Source: Phymatolithon calcareum
Taxonomy: Eukaryota > Rhodophyta > Florideophyceae > Hapalidiales
Direction: 5' to 3'
Assembly: GCA_977006965.1 (NCBI GenBank)
Contig: OZ345354.1
Coordinates: 744,001-808,000 of the forward strand
Length of the DNA stretch: 64,000 bases
Below the pieces are notes generated by a model. It ran no database searches. It had not been told where the DNA came from and worked only from the letters and a program-made list of their open reading frames with translations. Both the position numbers and the translations under genes were made by a program. This document shows positions 10,641 to 21,454 of the stretch, piece after piece; positions within the stretch are counted from its first letter, which is position 1; every line of letters starts with the position of its first letter.

Positions 10641-11329
10641 AAAGATAGGAAACATGAGTAGAAAACAAGGTGCCCTTTAACCTCCAGTTGAGAAGACAGC
10701 CACATTTAGATAGCTCTCTACAGCAAAAGGGACTCCAGCATGAACAAAAGGCACAATCATCGTTTCCCGCCAACATTGATCACAACATCATCGATGTAAG
10801 CAAATGCGAGCCACACAGACCTATTCTACGCACATAGTGTGTTACTGTTGGTGAAGACAGAGGCGGCGTGCACATCTGCGGATAAGAGTATCGAGTAAAT
10901 AACTGGATTTATTATCGAGAGGCTGTACTTTCCTGAAACCAGCGCACAAACAGGGGGGGAAGTGTACGGAAAGTCAAGAGCTAACCCATAACAGGCGGTT
11001 CGACTATCTCGTTCCCGAGACGGGAAAGAGCGACGGACGGACTGCAGGAGGGCGAATCTCAGCCTCAAAAGTCTTGCGTACGGGTAAGCAGTGAATCGAT
11101 ACCGAGGGCGTGCGACGGACAGGCGGGCGTAATGGTGCACTGGAGAGGCTATAGGAGAAGGAAGGTGGTGAGAATGTCTCGAAACCGCCAGAGCTCGCCT
11201 TTCTTCTGATATTCACAGATCTCTACTCTCTGGAAGCCGGTATTTGGGAGGCGCAGGACGCGGAGACTTTCATTCATTCATTTTGCCTTCACCCCTAATA
11301 GGGCTAGCAGAGATTCGAGGTTCTAAGTT

Positions 11330-11800
11330 TCTTCCACTCTAACCTTTCGTTAGAGATTTTGACATTGGCTTTTTTGGTCTTTCCGTTATTCCCGATATTA
11401 TCTTAGCACCTGTTATTCCCAGGTCCATGCAGAGCTCATCTTGATGTTGGAAAGTCCGCCGCAGTTCCATGCCGCAACTTGGAGTTTGGTGGAGTTATCT
11501 CTTCCCGAGTGCCTTTTCTGCCTCCTGCTCGCCCCTTTCGGAACGGTTCTCTTCGCAACAACCGAAGGGATCCTGTGCCACACTTGGGTGCGTGCATTAC
11601 AGGACAGGAAAAACTCGGAGACTTTCAGAATACATGTGTAGTCTCTTGAAATATGAAGAATTGGGACACACCTGAGGCGACGATGGAAAGGCGAATATAG
11701 GAAAAACGACGAATGCGCCGCGATGGAGACCACGGAATAGCAGATTTGAACGGGATATGCAGGTTCCCTCTTATGCTTGGTAGACATGCCAAATACCAGT
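11330..11800 (-). pseudogene. LINE 5' region, start of endonuclease domain (X2)
   Basis: Second copy of the relic at 145-480. Minus-strand translation ends in QVAAWNCGGLSNIKM and then loses frame; the adjoining frame again gives LGITGAKII. The shared frame break shows that the three relics descend from one already broken insertion. Confidence 0.6.
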
Positions 11801-11987
11801 AGACCCTGCTCAATAAAGACATTGTTTTCACCGAAGAAGGTCTGGCTGTTGTAGACTACTCGCCGGTCAGGATATGACCTACGATATTACTATCTGGTAC
11901 TTGGTTTCTGAAAAGGAAAGAAAGTACGGCATATCGAGACTTGGAATCAGTTCTATCTGTTCGTCTTGTTGTCCCTCAGCCTGCCGA

Positions 11988-12211
11988 TGTTGAGAAACGA
12001 GATCCATGAGCGCGCCCATCTAGCGAAAACATTCAAATTTGAATGTGGAATTGTGGATAGATGAATTACCAATTTAACAGTCGTAAGCAATTCTAGAAGT
12101 CTGTTAAGCGGACGTAACAAATGCCTATACATGGCATTTCGCGTTAGCTTCCAAAGTAAAAAGAGGCAACCGACTCTTACCACTTAAAAACATCTACATC
12201 GCTTTCTATCA
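11988..12211 (+). repeat. Copia 5' LTR
   Basis: 224 bp, TG...CA ends. Pairs with 16805-17028. Differences are scattered substitutions without indels. Confidence 0.92.
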
Positions 12212-12267
12212 GTGGTAGCACCGGAAGAAGAAAACGATATTCAGTTGTTGGAAGTCCCTGGTTTCCC

Positions 12268-13119
12268 ATGGAAAACATGGAGGGACACAAAGATGACAAG
12301 CTCACGATTCCGACGTTCAACGACAAACCGACTGAAGACTTCCACCTCTGGAAGCTCAGAATGGAAGCCGTTTTAGTTACAAGAAATTGTATGGGGATCG
12401 TAGATGGCGCGGAAACCAGACCGGACAGCGCATCCGGAAAAAGTAGTGCCCAAGAAGCAAATACCACAGCAACAACCCAGCAAGATTTTGAAAAACGTAC
12501 AATTAAAGCTGCGGCTATTATCGTTACGTCACTCGGAGACAAACCCTTGAAGGTAGTCCAGAAGCATTCAAAATCCCCTGCTGAGATGTGGAACAAGCTA
12601 TGCTGTTGATATGCAAGCAAAACCACCAGCAACAAGTTGAGTCTCTGTACAGAAGCTTTCAGCAAGACTAAAAGCAAGGAAGAGACAATATCCGATCACC
12701 TTGCTGAGCTCGAGACTACATTCGCCAAGCTCGACAATGCCGGTCAGAAACTAAATGAGTTGATGCAAGTATCTATTTTGCTCTCTTCAATCAAGGAAGA
12801 TCGAGATTTCGAAGCAGTTATAGTTGCAATTCGAACTATGGACGAGGATAAAACGTCCTGGGAAACAATCACAACTCGTCTTATGGACGAAGACAAAGAA
12901 AAGAAGGCACGAAAAAGCACCTCTAAGAACTACGACATTACAGTACAGTTGCTACCGCGTACAAGAGCGCAAAGACTCGCAGGTGCGGATATTGGAAGAA
13001 GAAGGGACATATATCCTGTGCATGCTGGGACAATCCAGACAGCACCAATTACAAACCGAAGAAAGGCAAGCCTGATCTTTGGGTGGCTAACATCAAGCCC
13101 AGACTCGCCGTGGCAGTGA
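12268..13119 (+). pseudogene. Copia gag region
   Basis: ORF 12268-12609 begins MENMEGHKDDKLTIPTF and contains the W-K-L-R-M-E segment typical of the UBN2/gag region of copia elements. A frameshift and stop at about 12607 separate it from 12637-13119, which continues the gag helices. Near 13005 a KKKGHISCAC peptide resembles the CCHC zinc knuckle, but one of its cysteines is a tryptophan codon and it lies in another frame. Non-functional. Confidence 0.8.
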
Positions 13120-13694
13120 AAAATTCCCTGAGAGATGAGCAAATGGACCGAAGTCCAAATAGATGCATCTGCCATAGTGACACCTATGTTTCCCACAGAG
13201 CGAAAGTGTGTCCAAGCTCAACTCGTTTAAAGAAAAACTTCAACGCACATGAGACAAGCTCGTGTGACTCTGACGACTGGGACTGCGAATCTTCACATGT
13301 AATTTCCCCGTTTGATATTGAGCCATTCGTCGAAGAACAAGCTCAAGGTAAATTCGAATCGGCAGAAATCAGCGCCACCGAAAAGACGTATACAGAAGCC
13401 GTCATCAATGGCTCCCATGCCGAAGTTCACATAGTAAGACTAACAGTGGACGCGTATAATAACTATGAGCATGATGATGACGCAAAGTTTATCATCGATA
13501 GCGGAGCAACACATCATATGAGCTCCAATAAGTCCCTGTTCAGTGCTATGAACAAGGTTCCCGAATATAATGTCACTCTCGGTGACACAGTACTGTCGTC
13601 GGAAACATGGTTGGAGAAGTCGATACTTTCCTCGAAGCTCATGATAAGAATAATGGTTCTCAAGAAGTCGACGGCGTTACAGGAAATTGGTTGA
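13083..13694 (+). pseudogene. Copia protease region
   Basis: The aspartic-protease active site FIIDSGATHHM is at about 13490-13522, preceded by acidic linker sequence. This is the catalytic D-S-G-A of copia proteases, which cleave the Gag-Pol polyprotein. The ORF is out of frame with gag and ends before the integrase frame begins. Confidence 0.85.
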
Positions 13695-13723
13695 AACTCA
13701 CCGATGTTCTCTACATTTAAGAA

Positions 13724-14719
13724 ATGAAGCTGAATCTGATATCTATGAATGAATTGGACAAGAAAAACATCCATATGACATTTGGTGATGGCAAGTGTGC
13801 ACTTCTTGATGGAAATACTCGAAAACGGATTGGTATTGGATGCAAGAGAGCAGGTGGACTATATGAGATTCAAAGGAGTGTTCTGATTCCTACTCATTTC
13901 AGCGACATCAGCTGCAACACCATGAACAAGAAAAACAATGCGCTTAAAGGTCTCGACCTTTGGCATAAACGTTTTGGTCATGCGAGCAAAAGCGCAATAC
14001 AAGCAATTACAAGACAGTCAACGGTATCAGGTCTGAATCTGCATGACTCATCATCTATCATACCATGCAATCCATGTGCAGAAGGAAAGCAAACTCTGAC
14101 ACCGTTCAAAGGAAGTCTCGTACCTTACGGCACAAGCATCGGAGATGTTATATACATGGACATCTGCGGTGCAATGAACACAGAAAGCTGGTCCAAAGCA
14201 AAGTACTTCATCTCATTTATTTACGGAAAGTCTCGCCATTTGTCTGTTGAGATCATCAAATCAAAGAATGACGCCTATGACGCATTCGTGAAGTACAAAG
14301 CAAGATTCGAACGCCAGTTCGAAATCAGGATAAAGCGCATACATACAGACAACGGAGGAGAATTCATGAATGGCAAGCCACTACAATACTGCTTCGAACA
14401 AGGCATCATTCACTCATGCACAACGCTATACAATCCCCAGTCGAATGGCATGGCGGAGAGAATGAACAGACCTCTACTTGACAAGGTTCGATGTATGCTT
14501 TCGGAAGCTAAATTGGGAAAAGTATTCTGGGGTGAAGCTCTGCTTCACGCTGTTTACCTTCAGAATCTTTTGCCAAACTCTGCAAATCGTGAATGCTCGC
14601 CGAAGGAGTTCGTTACAGGACGCAAACTGATGTCTTACATATTCGAATATTTGGTTGTCTCGTTCAAGCATCAATTCCGGATAAGAAGCGAAAGAAACTT
14701 GACAAAAAGTCGAGTTTAA
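13724..14719 (+). pseudogene. Copia integrase region
   Basis: An N-terminal HHCC zinc site is visible (LWHKRFGH, then CNPCAEGK). The catalytic core follows: YMDICGAM (first D), HTDNGGEF (second D) and NGMAERMNRPL (E), a DD-E triad with copia spacing. The frame shifts near 14640, where the reading moves to the ORF at 14593-14940 (RIFGCLVQASIP). Integrase would insert the cDNA in the nucleus. Confidence 0.88.
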
Positions 14720-14991
14720 TGATCCATCTTGGACATATAAGTCCATTTGTGTCCAGGGCATTTGATCCCTCTACGAAGAATATCAAACACATTCGACACG
14801 CAAGGTTCGACGAGACAATATTCATCGGATATCTTACGGGAGCGGATGACTCACCGCTATTGGCAGGCAACATGGTCCTCGATAATCCTACTCCGGCATC
14901 GCATTCAGATTCGAGAGATGATATATCTTTTGATGTGTAGGATGATGAAACTGAGTATGTCCAACCTGCTGGAGCTACACTATCGCAGGCA

Positions 14992-16203
14992 TTGGTGAGA
15001 AACAGGACACCTCAAGCTCCTCGAAGAAGTGGGAGAGCTCGAAATCCTCCTTCTCGTCTAGCTGACTACGAGGCTCATGCGGCATCACGCACAATCAATG
15101 TTAATGACCCTACTTTGCAACAGGCGATGACATCTAGCGATGCAGACGCGTGGCGAAGGGCTATAAACATCGAAATGAATGAACTCAAGGAACTGCCTAC
15201 GTGGGATTTGGTTCGTAGACCACCTGGAGTCAGAGTTCTCCCATCCCGATATGTTTTAAAGGTCAAGCGTCATACCGATGGAAGTATTGACATGTTCAAA
15301 GCTCGATTTGTCATCATGGGTCATCTGCAAAGGGAAGGTGACTACAAAGAAACGTTTTCTCCGGTTGTCGATTTCACTACCATTCGAGAATTCTGGCCCT
15401 CGCCGTCGTGAATAACGATCAAGTACACCAAATGGACGTAACGGGTGCGTTTCTCTATGGGATCTAGAAGAGACAGTGTATATGACACAGCCAGAAGGTT
15501 TCGAACATCGTGGAAAAGAGCATCTTGTATGCAAACTTCGCAAGAGCATCTATGGTCTCAAACAAGAACCTCGCGCCTGGTTCAATCACCTAACGAACTG
15601 TTTGTCAGTCATAGTTTTTGAGACTTTGCCTCACTCAAACTGTACATTTCAAAAGTATGAGGACTCGAGCAGGATTATTATCCTTGTATATGTCGATGAT
15701 CTCCTCATAATAAGCCGCTAATTGAAAAGTATTGCGAGAGTTAAGCAAGATCTTCTGCAGCTTCAAGGTCAAAGACATGGGAAGAATTCTTAGGAGTTGA
15801 CATCAAGCAGTCTAAAGATTCCATCTTCATGTCACAGAAGTTCTATGCCGAAAGGATTCTGCAAACCTATGGCATGGCGACTTGCAAGCCAGCATTGAGA
15901 CCTGCGAACCCTGGCCAATACACCGATTTAACATCTTCACGTGCAGTAACAGAGAAGGAATCGGTCGATATGCAAAACATTCCTCATCATGAAGCTATTG
16001 GGCGGTTACTCTACTTGAACACAAAGACCAGGCCAGACATAACGATCACGGTGAATATACTAAGTCGACACGTATCCAATCCAAGACCAATACACTGGAC
16101 GGCAGTTAAACTGCTACTAAGGTATATCAAGGGAACTGTGGACATGTGTCTGGATCTCAAGCCTGAGAGCACAGTTCCGTCCGGACACGTTGCTGCGGAC
16201 TAG
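14992..16203 (+). pseudogene. Copia reverse transcriptase region
   Basis: Three ORF pieces cover the RT. 14992-15411 has the W-K-A-like start replaced by AWRRAINIEM, then KARFVIMGH. 15476-15721 has KSIYGLKQEPRAW and the catalytic YVDDLLI. 15829-16203 has the IGRLLYLNTKTRPDI block before RNase H. Gaps of 60-110 bp between pieces contain stops or frame changes, so no active enzyme is encoded. Confidence 0.88.
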
Positions 16204-16263
16204 GCAGGCGGAGCCGATCGTATTTCAATTACTGGAAACATCATTTAAGCTGGAGGATCTACC

Positions 16264-16734
16264 GTGTACTGGAGAAGTACAAAGCAGAAATTCATTGCGC
16301 TCTTGACAACTGAAGCCGAATATGTAAGCTGTTCTGAAATTGCGCAGGAAATCACTTGGCTGAGGAATTTATTACATGATTTGGGTGCCAAGCAAAAGTG
16401 TCCAACTGTGATCACGCAAGTTAACACTGGCGCTATCGATTGGGCATCTGATATTGGAAAGTTCAGGAAGAACAAACACATCGACATACGATTGCATCAC
16501 GTACGCGATTTGATGAAGCATGGAATTATTTTAATGAAGAAAGTCGTGACAAACGAGATGATTGCAGACATCATGACCAAGCCTCTCTATGGGCCGAAGC
16601 TTAAACGTGATATCAAAGCACTAGGTCTCTTGGATATCGCTTCAAGAGGGGGTGCGAACACGACTACAAAGAACGAAACCAAGAATCGCGAAGAGAGTCC
16701 CGCAAGATCTAGGTCTCTGAATTCACCTGAATAG
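16264..16734 (+). pseudogene. Copia RNase H region
   Basis: TTEAEYVSCSEIAQEITWLRNLL contains the catalytic E of the copia RNase H (usual form S-T-E-A-E-Y), followed by NKHIDIRLHHVRD and the typical C-terminal end. It is separated from the RT piece by a stop at about 16201. Confidence 0.85.
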
Positions 16735-16804
16735 AAAACAAGAGAGACTACTAATCGACATGCTAATGGTTCAAGATCTATAGGAGATAACCGCGCAGAG
16801 GGGG

Positions 16805-17028
16805 TGTTGACAAACGAGATCCATGAGCGCGCCCATCTAGCGAAAACATTCAAATTTGAATGTGGTTGCGTGGATAGATGAATTACCAATTTAACAGTCG
16901 TAAGTAATTCCAGAAGTCTGATAAGTGGACGTAACAAATGCCTATACAAGGCAGTTCGCGTTAGCCTCCAAAGTAAAAAGAGGCAACCCAATCTTACTAG
17001 TCAAAAACATCTACTTCGCTTTCTATCA
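16805..17028 (+). repeat. Copia 3' LTR
   Basis: 224 bp, directly after the polypurine tract. Followed by the GCCGA duplication. Confidence 0.92.
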
Positions 17029-17463
17029 GCCGAGGTGTCTACTCCGGAGCAAAAACAAATTGCGAAATCGTTTCGTTCCTGAAAATTGAATCCATGCAGC
17101 CTTCTCGTTTTGACTGCTCGCGTCAGCGAAAGGGATGGTGACTTGCTCATCAATGATTCGCTAACGCGCGAAGCATTTTCTTATTTGCGGAACCATTGTT
17201 ACAAATGGATCCGGCAACAGAGCACTCATGAACAGTGAGGATGCCATAGCATTGTTAATGCTTTCGCATACACTCTTTCGTAGCTCCGTGCATTGTTTTC
17301 ATATGTTGTATCATAGGTTGAGGTGCACCGTTGTGCATGCAGCAAAACTGACGAAGTCTATTAATTCCGGAACATTGTGCCTGCTTTTTGCGTCATAGCA
17401 TTGAAAGTGGATGTCGGCCCGATTTTTGTCGCAGAAACTTGTGATTTCAATTTCAAACCACCG

Positions 17464-19878
17464 ATGGGTGCCCTTGTCCTTCAACTCGCTCTTACCATCT
17501 GTTTTTATCGCATTCATTCGGGATGAATAAATCTCACCCTAGCAAATCAAAATCCTCTCAATGCCTGACTCGCTTTCGCACCAACGAATCTCATTTCAGA
17601 CCTTGTACGACGAATCTCTGCTTTCTCTTCATATCACAGGAACCGGTGAGTGTGGACGCAGCCACTTTTTCTTTGTACAGTATCACCAAAGAGTTTTACT
17701 AACATGCATATTCTCCTGTGCAGTATATCATGCTGTATTCGCGCATGAAAGCCGATAACAACCAGACTCTCTTCCAGTGTAAGGACCGCCGAATGCACTT
17801 TCCAGATCTTCGTGGTATTACATTTGATGTAAAAGACGCTGTGACCCCATTAGACGATGCGCTCTGCGTTTACGCCGGTAACGAGTGTACCTTCGATGGC
17901 ATGATCAACTTTATATCGGAACATTCCGACCCTGCGGCTGGATACAGATTCGGAGTCTCTAGCTTGATGTTCATACTTCCTCATCGGATATTACGAACCT
18001 CGATACCAACCGTCCCGATATTAGAAGGAAGAATGGTCCTTCTTGGACCTCGAAGGAAGCCCCCGCGGAAGAAGGATACATTTCGAGGTATAGTTTTGCC
18101 TTTCGCGCCCGATGCCTCGCTCTCTATTCTTGGCCTTGTGCTTATGTTTTCCTTTCTCGGGTTACTGATTGCCTGCGGATTCCAAGGGCCATTCTATTTC
18201 CGAGGCATTGCTGGAATCTTGGTCGGCGATCAACCAATAAGGATGCCGAGGGTTCCAGAAGACGTCGTTCGACGTATACGCCAATTACGAGAGGACATTC
18301 GACGAGCGAACACACTGTCCATCAGGACTCTGGTAACAGCGATCAAGGTTTTCATTGCAATCACGATTCTATTCTACGAAATTGCCGTCGTGTACTACAT
18401 ATTCGAACAACGGGCGCGGACCGAAATTATTGACGTACAAGTACTAGCGACATCCGAATTGGAAAAATATATTGTCATTGGCGGTAGTGCTCAAGAGTTT
18501 GTTTTTCGCAAAAGTGGTATGTTTTATCACTTGTCTCGAAGTGTGGAAATCTTGTTTAAGCATTTCACTGCGAGTCTAGTGAAACAGATGAAGCGCCTCG
18601 ACGAAGCAGATGAGTATTCTGGGAGAGATGAAGACATTAAGGAGGCAACCAAGGACATAGAGTGCCTCAAGAAATATGAAGATCTGCAGCAAGCTCTCGA
18701 CAAAGCCAAGGAGGGCTCAGTCTCAAAGAAAGGGCGACGAAAAGAAAGAATTCAGTTATGGGCAGAGGAAGAAGAGGGAAGATCGCTCGAGATACCACTG
18801 ATTCGAACAATCTACCGATGGTTCTCCGCGTAACAGAAAGATCTACACGGTTGCGATGCCTACGGCTGATATTCAACAGAGCACCTCTTTAGAGAAAATC
18901 AGTACTTGGTGCATACTTTGGTGTCACAGCCGTGATTGAGCTGGTCGCGCTCCAACGCATTCTATCTTCATCCAAGATTAGTCCTGAAATTGAATATGAA
19001 TGTAAGCCACTCACTGGAGCACTTGTTGGGAGAGAAATACGAATCAAGGTTGTACTGAACAGTCAAACTACGTGAGCTTAGAAAATCGTGCGAAAGCGGC
19101 CCTGTTACTCTTCAAGAGAGGCCTTGGGAGCTTTTAAAATAAATAAACACATATCCCCCATTTCAACAAACTAACCTTAACGGTTTGTGCCTCTGTCTGT
19201 ATAGTGGATCCTGATGGGAAGTGGGATTTTACTTTTTTCCCATGGAATCGCTGCGAGGACTTGAACGACTGGTAAGTCTGCTTCTCACTTTGCTTACGAC
19301 ATCTTGCTCACACGTCGTAATTATTTTAACAACTTTGTTTATCCTTCGTATGTGCAGTTTTAAAAAAGTCCTGAACAAGAGCCATCCTGCTGAGTTGATG
19401 GTGGCTTACGCTGTAAGTGGACGGTCCGCCTCGGCACAACATTCCCTCTACACCGGACTGACATTTTTTATGTACCCCTCGTTTCTTCATATAGTTTGCG
19501 GCGCGGTACCATCTGAAACGACTGAATGCGTGTGACAAATTGGTGGTTTACGAAACCAAAAGAACTCTCTCCAAGTACAACGGAGTGTGGTATCTGAATG
19601 GAAATGTGCCCGTAGAGCTCCGCAACAGAGTCGATCGTTCAATTGTTACATTGCGACTGGAGGATAAAATGCGAGCGATAGTGGCGAGAGTGGTGGATGA
19701 GTCTGCTACTTTGCATTGCGGTAAGCCGGCGCAGAGGATCGGTGTGGACTTTTCGGGGCCGCTGTTCGGCGTCGTGTTAGGGCCTTTCGTCTTCGTTGTG
19801 TTTTTAGCATTCGTGTGGGAGTGGACCAGTCGCTGTAGAATGCAGAATCGCATTAGGGAATCCGAGGATGAAGCATAA
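17464..19878 (+). pseudogene. Ionotropic receptor, copy 2, inactivated
   Basis: Same exon plan as copies 1 and 3: exon 1 17464-17645, exon 2 17724-18567 resuming at 19166 and ending at 19271, exon 3 19358-19412, exon 4 19495-19878. Splice sites are intact (GTGAGT and GTAAGT donors) and intron 1 has TACTAAC. Exon 1 has one T fewer in its T-run (about 17502-17507), which shifts the frame to a stop after about 20 codons. Exon 2 is split by a 591-bp LINE fragment. The long ORF 17718-18833 is therefore a chimera: receptor to residue KHF, then a LINE C-terminus. The rest, including membrane segments, is well preserved, so loss was recent. Confidence 0.82.
18568..19158 (+). mobile_element. 5'-truncated LINE A insertion in receptor copy 2
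   Basis: Flanked by the 7-bp duplication CATTTCA (18561-18567, 19159-19165), with the empty site in copies 1 and 3. The 591-bp insert matches the last part of the minus-strand LINE at 31286-33045 (RLDEADEYSGRDEDIKEATKD in both, slightly over the block shown) and its 3' UTR. It ends AAATAAATAAACACATATCCCC rather than in a pure poly(A). Truncation at the 5' end and a duplicated target are the usual result of target-primed reverse transcription. Confidence 0.88.
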
Positions 19879-19999
19879 ATCGACGCACTTTGTCGTTCGC
19901 TGTCCGCGCTGAGTCATCATGGCAGGCCTTTTTTCAAAATGACATGGCAGTGTCATGCCATTTACTAAAACCGCCTGGCCACTGCGCCGCTCGTTGATT

Positions 20000-20666
20000 T
20001 GTAGAACCGGTCATGCCAGGGGCCGCCATGGGAATGGCCGGATAAGCGTGGTCCAACAATAACAGCTCAGATGTGTGGTGTTGAATGAAGAGGTTTATTT
20101 CGTCGTTGGTCGATATCGATAGTCCATCGTTGATACTGGATGGTCGACAGTCGATGGATGATACTTGTGGGTTGATGAGCCTAAGTACTAAACAGAGGCA
20201 ACACACTAGATTGAAGATGATCCACCATGGGCAGGTAAGCGGACATCCATATGGGGAGGTCAGGTAGCTCACCAAACTGACACGGCCCACGGGAAGTGAC
20301 GGAGAATGTATAGACTACTGGCCGGTAAATCTTGCGGCGACAAGGAAAGAGAAAAGAAGGCAATAATGATGAGATGGGAACTCGAGGCTCGCTCACGCGC
20401 AGTCCGCGTGTGAGGAGCTCAAGGTAAGTAAGAGAACGAGAACGGTGGTGAGGCTGGAGCTTGCTTGTTTGCGGACGCATTGATTGCACACGAAATGCTC
20501 CTGCGACAAACCAGAGATGAAGGTACGTATTCGTGGTAGCGACAAACGGGGGAACAGGAAGAGTCTTCTCATACAGCTTGCACAACAAGCAACATGGATG
20601 TGCTTGAGACTTCTGCGGACCACTGCTAACGATATTTCGGCAAATGATAGAGTCCCGCGATCTACA
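20000..20666. mobile_element. Solo LTR candidate (TG...CA, 667 bp)
   Basis: X1 and X3 read CGTTGATTGATTAATCAA continuously; X2 has 667 extra bases flanked by TGATT (19995-19999, 20667-20671). The insert starts TGTAGA and ends TCTACA, giving TG...CA ends with a 6-bp inverted terminus and a 5-bp target duplication. No internal gene and no second LTR are present. A solo LTR is the simplest reading. Its family is not otherwise seen in the window. Confidence 0.7.
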
Positions 20667-21454
20667 TGATTGATTAATCAAATTCGTTAATAATCAAATA
20701 CACATATCGGCGTGCGACATCTGATAAACTTAGAGGCACACGCTCAGCTCACTGTCCGCGGCCGATTCAACATACCCCAGACATCACAAGACCGACATTG
20801 AAGTATTGGTCTTGAAAATGAGGAACTCAATGGTGTAGTATGTAAGCAGTTCAAGCGGCAAGCAACTTGGGAAGGGTCGAGTCTGTGGCCCGTTGGCTCC
20901 GGTCTCTAAAGACTATGGGGACCGTTTTGAAACCGAAGATGTTTCACAGAAATGTTGGGTGGCCACTGAATTTAATGAAGTGTCGCGCCTATCCGATTAA
21001 GTACCCATTGCCCTTCGCCTTTCAGACTGTAATGCAGGAACTTACCGAGGGCTCATCTTCAACTTGGGGCGCACCACACAAACGCAGAGATCAAACATAC
21101 AGTAAAACGACCGCCTCATTTCGGAGCACCGTCCTGCCGTTGCTCAAATTGTCAGCCGTTGACTGAAAGCAATACAATCAAATAGCACAAACAATAGCTC
21201 TAAGTTCCCCTACCTCTAGAGAAGGGGGCTGTCATGATGGCAATAACGCATTGACGAAGTGTGGTAGGGCTCTAACAAAAACATGGATTGCTGTAGTTTC
21301 CTACAACTTTACTTAGAGCTGGTGGCGGTTCTTCTGGCAACGGGTTAGAACTCTTGTCTAGCTCGGGACCATGCTCTCTCGAAGTGGGACAGGCTAAGCC
21401 AGGCTCCGAAGGTGCATATCCGAGGAACATGGGAACCGTGGAAAGAACATACTA
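20667..21454. other. X-block spacer, copy 2
   Basis: Non-coding spacer aligned with 50897-51635 and partly with 4144-4690. The ORF at 20867-21166 has a counterpart at 51043-51342 with near-identical translation, but X1 lacks it and the product resembles nothing I know. I do not call it a gene. Confidence 0.5.

Larger units (their letters stand above)
5191..11225. repeat. Tandem block Y, copy 1
   Basis: Aligns with 38983-44284 in the same order: element Z gag and 5' LTR (minus strand), a tRNA-like site, a degenerate repeat and a plus-strand LINE relic. Compared with copy 2 it has an extra fold-back element inside the LTR (6623-6791), a solo LTR (8790-9172) and about 250 bp more near 10811-11065. 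The left edge is the deletion junction with X1. Confidence 0.8.
11988..17028 (+). mobile_element. Ty1/copia LTR retrotransposon
   Basis: A 5041-bp element with 224-bp LTRs and a 5-bp target duplication GCCGA (11983-11987, 17029-17033); X3 has the empty site at about 45050. LTRs start TGTTGA and end TATCA. The primer-binding site follows at 12213 (TGGTAGCACCGG) and a polypurine tract, GCAGAGGGGG, precedes the 3' LTR. Domain order is gag, protease, integrase, reverse transcriptase, RNase H, the Ty1/copia order. The coding region is cut by several frameshifts and stops. By eye the two LTRs differ at roughly 18 of 224 sites, so the insertion is not recent. Confidence 0.93.

Noticed and set aside
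17718-18833. A 371-codon ORF that looks like an intact novel fusion gene
   Set aside because: The last 90 codons are a LINE C-terminus inserted between CATTTCA duplications, and the upstream exon is frameshifted. It is a pseudogene chimera.
20867-21166. A 99-codon ORF conserved with 51043-51342
   Set aside because: The two copies are near-identical through block duplication, so conservation carries no information. It is missing from X1 and has no recognisable content.
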